A DNA stretch of 5,346 bases from Ruminococcus difficilis (GCF_016680995.1 NZ_JAEQMG010000096.1:1-5346); one strand, 5' to 3'; numbered from the stretch's first letter, positions 1 through 5,228 are shown. The notes: generated from the letters alone by a model not told the origin. Made by a program: numbers and translations.

Positions 1-1
1 C

Positions 2-119
2 CCTTCGGTCGATCAATTCATGCAATTCCTCAGTCCCCTTTCGGGGACAGCTCCCTTTACCAAAGGGAGCCTTGGAAATCGACTACTCATATATTTTATG
101 ATACTTTTTCGACAAGCTG
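2..119 (+). repeat. Left arm of 118-bp perfect inverted repeat
   Basis: Positions 2-119 are identical, base for base, to the reverse complement of 5229-5346. The arm holds two hairpins: GTCCCC/GGGGAC (33-38 with 43-48, 4-nt loop) and GCTCCCTTT/AAAGGGAGC (50-58 with 62-70, 3-nt loop). An AT-rich linker (about 74-110) follows, ending in GACAAGCTG. Identity stops at 119, exactly where a terminator stem begins. No transposase or recombinase is encoded between the arms. It is best read as a dispersed intergenic repeat, perhaps a 3'-UTR element because both copies lead into a terminator. A mobile element or an invertible segment is a less likely alternative. Confidence 0.9.
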
Positions 120-120
120 C

Positions 121-148
121 AGCGCCGTCCGAAAGGGCGGCGCTTTTT
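121..148 (+). terminator. Intrinsic terminator joined to left repeat arm
   Basis: A 10-bp stem, AGCGCCGTCC (121-130) with GGGCGGCGCT (135-144), closes a GAAA tetraloop and runs into TTTTTGTT. The one non-Watson-Crick pair, T128 with G137, is a G-U wobble only in + strand RNA, which together with the T tract sets the direction. It would stop transcription entering from the left and insulate the ABC operon. Confidence 0.85.
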
Positions 149-165
149 GTTGAGATCGTGCAGCA

Positions 166-183
166 GTCATTCCTCGCAATGAC
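166..183. repeat. Small GTCATT...AATGAC hairpin
   Basis: GTCATT (166-171) and AATGAC (178-183) are complementary around a CCTCGC loop. A related, decayed string starting GTCATTCC occurs at 5145-5152 in the right-hand region. It has no T tract, so it is not a terminator. It probably belongs to the same class of short palindromic intergenic repeats as the others here; its function is unknown. Confidence 0.5.
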
Positions 184-253
184 ATTTTGCAGCGCCCTCC
201 TCGGAATAAGGCTTGTGCCACGATTTTTTACACTTCCGGTTAAGTTCGGTTGG

Positions 254-282
254 TAGAAAGATCGCTTCTTTTATCGTATCAT
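254..282 (+). promoter_or_regulatory. Candidate sigma-A promoter of ABC operon
   Basis: TAGAAA (254-259, 4 of 6 to TTGACA) is followed after 17 nt by TATCAT (277-282, 5 of 6 to TATAAT). Transcription would start near 289, only about 24 nt before the ATG at 313, so the leader is short. The terminator upstream means the operon needs its own promoter, which supports the location. The -35 match is mediocre. Confidence 0.4.
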
Positions 283-312
283 TGAGCTGTAAACCGCAGA
301 AGGAGGATCGGT

Positions 313-1041
313 ATGGAAGCGATCAAAACCCGAAATCTGATCAAGCAATATAAGGATCTGAGGGCAGTGAACGGGCCGGCGCTTACCGTCCGCGAGGGCG
401 AGCTCTACGGGCTGCTGGGTGTGAACGGCGCCGGTAAATCCACCACCATCAAGATGCTGTCCTGTCTGACGCGCCCGACCTCGGGCGACGCGCTCGTGAT
501 GGGGCACAGCGTCGTCGGCGAGCCGGAGAAGGTCAAGGCGATCATAAACGTCTCGCCGCAGGAGACCGCCGTCGCCGCCAAGCTGAGCGTGCGTGAGAAC
601 CTCGAGTTCATCGCCCGCATCTACGGCTGTGACAAAAAAGAAGCCCGCGAAAAAGCGAACAAGATGATCGATGATTTTTCTTTTGAAGAAATAAGAAACA
701 AACGCGCGGGCACCTTGTCCGGCGGCTGGCAGCGCCGACTGAGTATCGCAATGGCGCTGATCACCGAGCCGCGGGTGCTGTTCCTTGACGAGCCGACGCT
801 CGGGCTGGACGTCCTCGCCCGAAGAGAGCTGTGGCGCCTTATCGAGAGCCTCAAGGGAAGGATGACCGTTATCCTGACCACCCATTATCTGGAGGAGGCG
901 GAGAGCCTCTGCGACCGCATCGGGATCATGGCTCACGGCGAGCTGTGCGCCGAGGGTACCGCCGATCAGCTGAAGGCGCAGGCGGGTACCGATAACTTTG
1001 AAGAAGCCTTCATCACCATTGCGGGGGAGGGGATAGCATGA
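313..1041 (+). CDS. ABC transporter ATP-binding protein (DrrA/CcmA-like)
   Basis: This is the cytosolic ATPase half of an ABC-2 type exporter, 242 residues, a normal length for a single nucleotide-binding domain. All motifs are in order: Walker A GVNGAGKST (36-44), Q-loop Gln83, signature LSGGWQRRL (135-143), Walker B VLFLDEPT (155-162) with catalytic Glu160, D-loop GLD (164-166) and H-loop His191. The signature carries Trp where Gln is usual. The start is set by AAGGAGG at 300-306, 6 nt before the ATG. The stop overlaps the permease start (ATGA), so the two are co-translated and the permease is the obvious partner. There is no long DrrA-type C-terminal extension. Residues about 107-130 are Lys/Glu-rich and their DNA is A-rich compared with the rest of the gene. 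The substrate (drug, lipid, polysaccharide or peptide) cannot be told from the sequence. Family assignment is secure; physiological role is not. Confidence 0.95.
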   Translation: MEAIKTRNLIKQYKDLRAVNGPALTVREGELYGLLGVNGAGKSTTIKMLSCLTRPTSGDALVMGHSVVGEPEKVKAIINVSPQETAVAAKLSVRENLEFIARIYGCDKKEAREKANKMIDDFSFEEIRNKRAGTLSGGWQRRLSIAMALITEPRVLFLDEPTLGLDVLARRELWRLIESLKGRMTVILTTHYLEEAESLCDRIGIMAHGELCAEGTADQLKAQAGTDNFEEAFITIAGEGIA

Positions 1042-1784
1042 ACAGAACGCTTACCTTTGCTTCACGCAATACGAAGGAGATCACCCGCGACCCGCTGACG
1101 CTGATCTTCGGCGTCGCCTTCCCGCTGGTACTGCTCCTACTGCTGTCGGCGATCAACAGGGCGATCCCCGACGGTCACGGCCCGCAGAACTTTCAGATAC
1201 AGAATCTCGCGCCCGGCATCACGGTGTTCGGACTGAGCTTTCTGTCGTTGTTCTCATCTATGCTGATCGCGAAGGACAGGACGACGAGCTTTGTGCTGCG
1301 CCTGTTCACCTCGCCGCTCAGACCCGCCGAGTTCATCCTCGGCTACACCCTGCCGCTGCTCCCGATGGCGCTTATACAGACCCTGATCTGCTATCTCGCC
1401 GCTCTCCCGCTGGGGCTGAAGGCGAGCGCCGATCTGCTCGTTGCCGTTGTTGTAAACCTCCCGATCGCCGTCGTGTTCATCGCGCTGGGACTGCTGTTCG
1501 GCACCGTGCTGAACGAGAAGGCGGTCGGCGGCGTATGCGGCGCGTTGCTGACGAACCTCTCCGCGTGGTTCTCCAATATCTGGTTCGATACCTCGATGGT
1601 GGGCGGCGCGTTCGAGACCGTCGCGAACATCCTGCCCTTCTCCCATGCCGTGAAGGCGGCTCAGGCTGCCGCCGCGGGCAGCTATGCGGCAATCTTCCCC
1701 GACCTGTGGGTGGTGATCGCCTACGCGGCCGTACTCACCGTCGCCGCTTCTGTTGTCTTTGCCGTGAAACTGAAAAAGATGTAA
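1038..1784 (+). CDS. ABC-2 type transporter permease
   Basis: This is the membrane half of the exporter, 248 residues, the usual size for ABC-2 permeases. Six hydrophobic segments are visible: about 20-38, 58-78, 99-126, 132-156, 163-181 and 223-243. A charged cytosolic-looking N-terminus (RNTKEITRDP) precedes the first. A basic loop (about 79-97, with RLFTSPLRPAEF) lies between helices 2 and 3, a typical place for the coupling region that contacts the ATPase in this family. The stretch ILPFSHAVKAAQAA (198-211), before the last helix, resembles the conserved C-terminal part of ABC-2 permeases. The ATG lies within the ATPase stop codon, with a purine-rich GGGGGAGGGG (1023-1032) inside the upstream gene as ribosome binding site, 5 nt away. 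A single permease implies a homodimer, giving a two-ATPase, two-permease complex (inference). Substrate unknown. Confidence 0.93.
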   Translation: MNRTLTFASRNTKEITRDPLTLIFGVAFPLVLLLLLSAINRAIPDGHGPQNFQIQNLAPGITVFGLSFLSLFSSMLIAKDRTTSFVLRLFTSPLRPAEFILGYTLPLLPMALIQTLICYLAALPLGLKASADLLVAVVVNLPIAVVFIALGLLFGTVLNEKAVGGVCGALLTNLSAWFSNIWFDTSMVGGAFETVANILPFSHAVKAAQAAAAGSYAAIFPDLWVVIAYAAVLTVAASVVFAVKLKKM

Positions 1785-1792
1785 AATCGCTG

Positions 1793-1823
1793 AAACGCCG
1801 AGCCCTCCCGCCCGGCGTTTTTT
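1793..1823 (+). terminator. Intrinsic terminator of ABC operon
   Basis: AAACGCCG (1793-1800) pairs with CGGCGTTT (1813-1820) around a 12-nt C-rich loop. The T run covers 1818-1823. It begins 9 nt after the permease stop, so it closes the two-gene operon. Confidence 0.85.
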
Positions 1824-1828
1824 AACAC

Positions 1829-1872
1829 GGATAATGCCCGTCATTCGCGGGCGGTCAACGACCGCCCCTACG
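1829..1872 (+). repeat. Dispersed palindromic repeat, single arm (copy 1)
   Basis: These 44 bases match the reverse complement of 5076-5119 at 40 of 44 positions by my count. The core is a palindrome, GGGCGGTC (1849-1856) / GACCGCCC (1860-1867), with a 3-nt loop. A competing stem, GCCCG (1836-1840) / CGGGC (1848-1852), overlaps it, so two alternative folds are possible. Unlike the right-hand element, only one arm is present. It lies between the ABC terminator and the DUF1846 promoter and carries no gene. Confidence 0.85.
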
Positions 1873-1912
1873 GATTTACCTCTCAAAAAATCCGCCAAAT
1901 TTCTTTTTCATA

Positions 1913-1941
1913 TTTATAGCGCGTTCTCTTTGTGATAAAAT
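1913..1941 (+). promoter_or_regulatory. Extended -10 promoter of the DUF1846 gene
   Basis: TAAAAT (1936-1941) is preceded by TGA (1933-1935), giving an extended -10 of the TGnTAnnnT type. A weak -35, TTTATA (1913-1918), stands 17 nt upstream. Transcription would start near 1948, leaving a leader of about 28 nt. The blocks TTCATATTTA and TTTGT..TAAAATAAC also occur, in the same order, in the gap promoter region. Confidence 0.6.
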
Positions 1942-1975
1942 AACGGTGTATTTTTTTAAAATGGGGGAATGGTAT

Positions 1976-3457
1976 ATGAAAATCGGATTTGACAACCAAA
2001 AGTATTTGGATATGCAGAGCCGGCATATCCGCGACCGCATCGCCCTGTTCGGCGACAAGCTGTATCTGGAATTCGGCGGCAAGCTCTTTGACGATTACCA
2101 CGCCTCCCGCGTGCTCCCGGGCTTCAAGCCCGACTCGAAGCTGCAGATGCTCATGCAGCTCAAGGACGACGCGGAGATCGTCGTGGTCATCAACGCCGAC
2201 GATATCGAGAAGAACAAGGTGCGCGGCGACCTGGGCATCACCTACGATCTGGATGTTCTGCGCCTGATCGATGTGTTCCGCTCCCGCGGGCTGTACGTCG
2301 GCTCGGTCGTGCTGACCCGCTTCGCCGACCAGAGCGCGGCGGTGAAATTTGAGGAGAAGCTCACCGAGAACGGCATCAGGGTCTATCACCACTACTCGAT
2401 CCCGAATTACCCCTCGGATATCGACCTGATCGTCAGCGAGGACGGCTACGGTAAGAACGACTACGTCGAAACCACCCGCCGTCTGGTGGTCATCACCGCG
2501 CCGGGTCCCGGCTCGGGCAAGATGGCCGTCTGTCTGTCGCAGCTCTATCATGAGAACAAGCGCGGCATCAAGGCGGGCTACGCGAAGTTCGAGACCTTCC
2601 CGATCTGGAACCTGCCCTTGAAGCACCCCGTCAACGTCGCCTACGAGGCGGCGACCGCCGACCTCAACGACGTGAACATGATTGACCCCTTCCACCTCGA
2701 GGCTTACGGCGAGACGACCGTCAACTATAACCGCGATATCGAGATCTTCCCGGTGCTGAATACGATGTTTGAGACGATCCTCGGTAAATCGCCCTACAAG
2801 TCGCCGACCGATATGGGCGTCAACATGGCGGGCAACTGCATCATCGACGACGAGGCGACCTGCGCCGCCGCGAACCAGGAGATCATCCGCCGCTATTACA
2901 CCGCCCTGTGCAACCAGACCAAGGGCAACGGCTCGCCCGACGAGACGTACAAGATCGGACTTTTGATGAAGCAGAACAAGCTCACCGCCGCCGACCGTGC
3001 CGTGATCGCTCCCGCGCTCCGGCGTGAGGAAGAGACCGGCGCTCCCGCCGCCGCGATCGAGCTCGAGGACGGCACCATCATCACCGGCAAGACCTCCGAC
3101 CTGCTCGGCGCCTGCTCGGCGATGCTTCTCAACGCGATGAAGCACCTCGGCAATATCCCGAAGAGCGTCGACCTCATCGACGCCGCGGTCATCGAGCCCA
3201 TCCAGAAGCTCAAGGTCGACCGTTTCGGCTCGCTGAATCCCCGCCTGCATACCGACGAGATCCTGATCGCGCTGTCGATCTCCGCGGTCACCAACCCGAC
3301 CGCCCGACTCGCGATGGAGCAGCTCCCGAAGCTCAGGAACACCGAGGCGCACGCGACGGTCATCCTCTCCGAGACCGATACCCGCACCCTGAAGAAGCTC
3401 GGTATCCTCCTGACCACCGAGCCCAAGTACGAGACCAAGAAGCTTTACAGAGGCTGA
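1976..3457 (+). CDS. DUF1846/UPF0371 family protein, function unknown
   Basis: A complete 493-residue protein that I recognise as DUF1846 (UPF0371) from its N-terminus (MKIGFDNQKYLDMQSRHI) and the central block running from a glycine-rich loop to EIFPVLN (about 175-262). No signal peptide or membrane helix is visible, so it is probably cytosolic. The glycine-rich APGPGSGKMA (175-184) resembles a nucleotide-kinase P-loop, but the first Gly of the motif is Pro and Met follows the Lys instead of Ser/Thr, so ATP binding is not established. After it come GYAKFETFPIWNLP (201-214) and NMIDPFHLEAYG (234-245), both acid- and aromatic-rich. A GTG at 1946 and an ATG at 1961 are in frame upstream. I chose the ATG at 1976 because GGGGGA (1963-1968) sits 7 nt before it and family members begin with MKIGF. 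The gene has its own promoter; no hairpin terminator separates it from gap, only a heptad array. The reaction is unknown. Confidence 0.93.
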   Translation: MKIGFDNQKYLDMQSRHIRDRIALFGDKLYLEFGGKLFDDYHASRVLPGFKPDSKLQMLMQLKDDAEIVVVINADDIEKNKVRGDLGITYDLDVLRLIDVFRSRGLYVGSVVLTRFADQSAAVKFEEKLTENGIRVYHHYSIPNYPSDIDLIVSEDGYGKNDYVETTRRLVVITAPGPGSGKMAVCLSQLYHENKRGIKAGYAKFETFPIWNLPLKHPVNVAYEAATADLNDVNMIDPFHLEAYGETTVNYNRDIEIFPVLNTMFETILGKSPYKSPTDMGVNMAGNCIIDDEATCAAANQEIIRRYYTALCNQTKGNGSPDETYKIGLLMKQNKLTAADRAVIAPALRREEETGAPAAAIELEDGTIITGKTSDLLGACSAMLLNAMKHLGNIPKSVDLIDAAVIEPIQKLKVDRFGSLNPRLHTDEILIALSISAVTNPTARLAMEQLPKLRNTEAHATVILSETDTRTLKKLGILLTTEPKYETKKLYRG

Positions 3458-3463
3458 GGAACG

Positions 3464-3540
3464 GAGAACGGAGAACAGAGAACGGAGAACAGAGAACGGA
3501 GAACAGAGAACGGAGAACAGAGAACGGAGAACGGTGAATG
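3464..3540. repeat. Heptad tandem array 1 (GAGAACG/GAGAACA)
   Basis: Eleven 7-nt units. From 3464 GAGAACG and GAGAACA alternate strictly four times, giving a 14-nt higher-order period (3464-3519). GAGAACG twice and GTGAATG follow. A degenerate unit (AGGAACG, 3457-3463) begins on the last base of the DUF1846 stop codon, so the array abuts the gene. There are no spacers, so it is not a CRISPR. The same heptad family recurs at 4851-4906. Confidence 0.95.
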
Positions 3541-3584
3541 GTTAGGTGGGATGCCTTTGTACTCATCTTTATGATTTGTTCCCG

Positions 3585-3601
3585 AATATTTAGTAAATAT
3601 T
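3585..3601. promoter_or_regulatory. AT-rich palindrome upstream of gap promoter
   Basis: AATATTTA (3585-3592) and TAAATATT (3594-3601) form perfect inverted arms around a single G. The site lies about 13 bp before the -35, roughly -65 to -49 from the expected start. It may be a regulator operator or an AT-rich UP-type element that raises promoter strength. It does not resemble the CggR operator known for some gap operons. Confidence 0.45.
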
Positions 3602-3614
3602 TCATATTTACACC

Positions 3615-3643
3615 TTGATTTCGTGCTCTGTTTGTAGTAAAAT
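3615..3643 (+). promoter_or_regulatory. gap: Sigma-A promoter of gap
   Basis: TTGATT (3615-3620) and TAAAAT (3638-3643) are separated by exactly 17 nt. Transcription is expected near 3650, leaving an AT-rich leader of about 43 nt that contains the palindrome ATTAATATTAAT (3664-3675) and a strong AGGAGG (3680-3685), 7 nt before the ATG. No riboswitch-like fold is apparent in so short a leader. Confidence 0.75.
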
Positions 3644-3692
3644 AACAATGATGTAACAAATACATTAATATTAATTCTTAGGAGGAATTATT

Positions 3693-4721
3693 ATGTCAGT
3701 AAAAGTTGCTATTAACGGCTTTGGTCGTATCGGCCGTCTGGCTTTCCGTCAGATGTTCGGTGCCGAGGGTTACGAGGTAGTTGCTATCAACGACCTGACC
3801 AACCCCGCTATGCTCGCCAACCTGCTGAAGTATGACACCGCTCAGAAGGGCTACTGCGGCGTTATCGGCGAGGGTCTGCACACTGTTGAGGCAGGCGAGA
3901 ACTCCATCATCGTTGATGGTAAGGAGATCACCATCTATGCTGAGGCTGACGCTTCCAAGCTTCCTTGGGGCGAGATCGGCGTAGACGTTGTTCTCGAGTG
4001 CACCGGTTTCTACTGCTCCAAGGAGAAGTCCATGGCGCACATCAATGCCGGCGCTAAGAAGGTCGTTATCTCTGCTCCCGCAGGCAAGGACCTCAAGACC
4101 ATCGTATTCAGCGTTAACGAGGGTACTCTGACCGCTGAGGATCAGATCATCTCCGCTGCTTCCTGCACCACCAACTGCCTGGCTCCCATGGCTGATACAC
4201 TGAACAAGTATGCCGAGATCCAGAGCGGTATCATGTGCACCGTACACGCTTACACCGGCGACCAGATGATCCTGGACGGTCCTCACCGCAAGGGCGACAT
4301 GAGAAGAGCCCGTGCCGGCGCTTCGAACATCGTTCCCAACTCCACCGGTGCTGCTAAGGCGATCGGTCTGGTCATCCCCGAGCTCAACGGCAAGCTCATC
4401 GGTTCCGCTCAGCGCGTTCCCGTTCCGACCGGCTCCACCACCATCCTCACCGCTGTTGTTAAGGGCGACGACGTCACCGTAGAGGGCATCAATGCCGCTA
4501 TGAAGGCTGCCGCTTCCGACAGCTTCGGCTACAACGAGGATCCGATCGTTTCTTCCGACGTTATCGGTATGCGTTACGGCTCCCTGTTCGACGCTACTCA
4601 GACCATGGTAGCGAAGATCGCCGACGGCCTCTATGAGGTTCAGGTTGTTTCTTGGTATGACAACGAGAACTCCTACACCTCTCAGATGGTCCGCACCATC
4701 AAGTACTTCGCTGAGCTGTAA
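3693..4721 (+). CDS. gap: Glyceraldehyde-3-phosphate dehydrogenase, NAD-type
   Basis: A cytosolic glycolytic enzyme that oxidises and phosphorylates glyceraldehyde-3-phosphate to 1,3-bisphosphoglycerate with NAD+. The 342 residues are full length for the family. The N-terminal dinucleotide fold shows INGFGRIGR (7-15) and, after the second strand, Asp34 in AINDLT, which marks NAD+ preference over NADP+. The active site is SCTTNCLAP with catalytic Cys158; His185 in [10 protein letters not shown] is the paired base. Phosphate-site residues lie in NSTGAAKA (216-223) and around Arg241. The C-terminal WYDNENSY (321-328) carries the Asn that contacts nicotinamide. The start follows a strong AGGAGG. 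The gene is alone in its unit, with no pgk or cggR beside it. Codon use differs from its neighbours (frequent GCT, GTT, CGT, TCC against GCC/GCG, GTC, CGC), as expected for high expression. The phosphorylating GapA type is certain; a non-phosphorylating GapN is excluded by the motifs. Confidence 0.98.
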   Translation: MSVKVAINGFGRIGRLAFRQMFGAEGYEVVAINDLTNPAMLANLLKYDTAQKGYCGVIGEGLHTVEAGENSIIVDGKEITIYAEADASKLPWGEIGVDVVLECTGFYCSKEKSMAHINAGAKKVVISAPAGKDLKTIVFSVNEGTLTAEDQIISAASCTTNCLAPMADTLNKYAEIQSGIMCTVHAYTGDQMILDGPHRKGDMRRARAGASNIVPNSTGAAKAIGLVIPELNGKLIGSAQRVPVPTGSTTILTAVVKGDDVTVEGINAAMKAAASDSFGYNEDPIVSSDVIGMRYGSLFDATQTMVAKIADGLYEVQVVSWYDNENSYTSQMVRTIKYFAEL

Positions 4722-4811
4722 TCTCTGATCACGCTCAGTGGCTGAGGGAGAAGGACAACCCGTAGAATCCGGACGGCGCGTCGTTTTCTCAAAGCATCAA
4801 TAAGCCAAATC

Positions 4812-4839
4812 GCGGCTGTGCATCACGCACAGCCGCTTT
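4812..4839 (+). terminator. Probable terminator of gap
   Basis: A perfect 10-bp stem, GCGGCTGTGC (4812-4821) with GCACAGCCGC (4827-4836), has a 5-nt loop and leads into TTTGTGCGTTT. The T tract is poor, so termination may be partial, and the stem could instead protect the gap mRNA 3' end. It lies 90 nt after the gap stop. No better hairpin lies nearer; a 4-bp stem near 4772-4782 followed by TTTT is much weaker. Confidence 0.65.
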
Positions 4840-4850
4840 GTGCGTTTAGG

Positions 4851-4906
4851 GAGAACAGTGAACGGAGAACGGTGAATGGTGAATGGTGAATGGAGAATGG
4901 TGTTGG
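4851..4906. repeat. Heptad tandem array 2 (GWGAAYG)
   Basis: Eight 7-nt units in register: GAGAACA, GTGAACG, GAGAACG, GTGAATG three times, GAGAATG, and a degenerate GTGTTGG. The consensus is the same as that of the array at 3464-3540, but here the units drift instead of alternating in pairs. Confidence 0.92.
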
Positions 4907-4923
4907 GAAAGCCTGACGGCTTT
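4906..4923. repeat. 18-bp hairpin repeat, copy 1
   Basis: GGAAAGCCTGACGGCTTT contains AAAGCC/GGCTTT arms (4908-4913 with 4918-4923) around TGAC. It is an exact direct repeat of 4977-4994, 71 bp away, and the two copies bracket heptad array 3. The T tract is too short for a firm terminator call. Confidence 0.9.
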
Positions 4924-4930
4924 GTTGAAA

Positions 4931-4972
4931 TAAGAACTAAGAAATAAGAAATAAGAAATAAGAAATAAGAAG
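4931..4972. repeat. Heptad tandem array 3 (TAAGAAA)
   Basis: Six 7-nt units: TAAGAAC, four TAAGAAA, and TAAGAAG. The period is 7, as in the two other arrays, and in a shifted register the units share the AGAA core with GAGAACG. The array is bracketed by the two exact copies of the 18-bp hairpin repeat. Confidence 0.93.
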
Positions 4973-4976
4973 TTAC

Positions 4977-4994
4977 GGAAAGCCTGACGGCTTT
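4977..4994. repeat. 18-bp hairpin repeat, copy 2
   Basis: Exact copy of 4906-4923, with arms 4979-4984 and 4989-4994. It directly follows heptad array 3 after a short TTAC linker. Confidence 0.9.
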
Positions 4995-5075
4995 TGGATT
5001 GGTATAACCGCTGCTTTTCAGACGTATGCGGCTCTGTTTTGATCTTTGCTGTGTCTGCGTCATTTTTAAACGTTG

Positions 5076-5186
5076 CGTAGGGGCGGTCATTGACCGCCCG
5101 AGGATGACGGGCGTTATCCATAACGAAAACGTCGGATAGGAAATGTCATTCCCTGCGACAGCGGGCGGTCGATGGTTGCCCTTGCG
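5076..5186. mobile_element. MITE-like palindromic element, non-coding
   Basis: A 111-bp non-coding element with two inverted arms, 5076-5119 and 5134-5186, joined by a 14-nt centre. The outer 25 bases of the arms match at 19 positions and every difference is a transition. The inner ends pair through TATCC (5115-5119) and GGATA (5134-5138). The right arm has an extra 9 nt. Each arm contains its own smaller palindrome (GGGCGGTC-type, at 5081-5099 and 5163-5181). The left arm matches the inverted copy at 1829-1872 at 40 of 44 positions. No transposase is encoded and no clear target duplication flanks it. It could be a MITE moved in trans or an older immobile hairpin repeat. Confidence 0.6.
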
Positions 5187-5194
5187 ATGCTGTC

Positions 5195-5228
5195 AAAACA
5201 AAAAGGCTGCCGCTTATGCGACAGCCTT
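5195..5228 (-). terminator. Intrinsic terminator joined to right repeat arm
   Basis: Read on the minus strand, AAGGCTGTCGC (5228-5218) pairs with GCGGCAGCCTT (5213-5203) around an ATAA loop and runs into TTTTTGTTTT. One pair is a U-G wobble only in minus-strand RNA, agreeing with the T tract on direction. It sits right against the right repeat arm, as the 121-148 hairpin sits against the left arm, and would stop transcription entering from the right. Confidence 0.85.

Larger units (their letters stand above)
1..312. other. Gene-free left intergenic region
   Basis: No convincing gene is seen here. An open frame at 20-256 runs through the inverted repeat and the terminator hairpin and has no ribosome binding site, so it is not called. 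In order the region holds the left arm of the window-spanning inverted repeat (2-119), a terminator hairpin (121-148), a small GTCATT hairpin (166-183), an unremarkable stretch, a candidate promoter (254-282) and the ribosome binding site of the first gene. The terminator probably ends a + strand transcription unit lying to the left of the window (inference). Confidence 0.7.

Noticed and set aside
20..256. 78-residue open frame in the left repeat region
   Set aside because: It reads through the repeat hairpins and a strong terminator with no ribosome binding site. The right repeat arm has the same start for the same reason.
685..700. Heptad-like AAGAAATAAGAAA string inside the ABC ATPase gene
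   Set aside because: Resembles array 3, but encodes FEEIRNK in frame within a normal domain and has under two units, so chance is enough.
271..936. 221-residue minus-strand open frame over the ABC ATPase
   Set aside because: Antisense shadow of a gene with all ABC motifs in the + frame.
1883..3352. 489-residue open frame on the minus strand opposite the DUF1846 gene
   Set aside because: It is a mirror of GC-rich + strand codons, low in complexity (His/Val/Asp/Arg-rich), has no ribosome binding site, and crosses the DUF1846 promoter. The + strand frame is a recognisable family.
3464..3540. CRISPR array
   Set aside because: Units are 7 nt, contiguous, with no spacers and no cas genes nearby.
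3644..3692. Riboswitch in the gap leader
   Set aside because: The leader is about 43 nt, AT-rich and without a credible aptamer or anti-terminator fold.
4772..4786. Second gap terminator, GACG/CGTC followed by TTTT
   Set aside because: The stem is only 4 bp with a 3-nt loop, far weaker than the 10-bp hairpin at 4812-4836.
4995..5075. Possible gene remnant or tRNA between the repeats
   Set aside because: No cloverleaf, no reading frame with a start and ribosome binding site, and no recognisable protein fragment on either strand.
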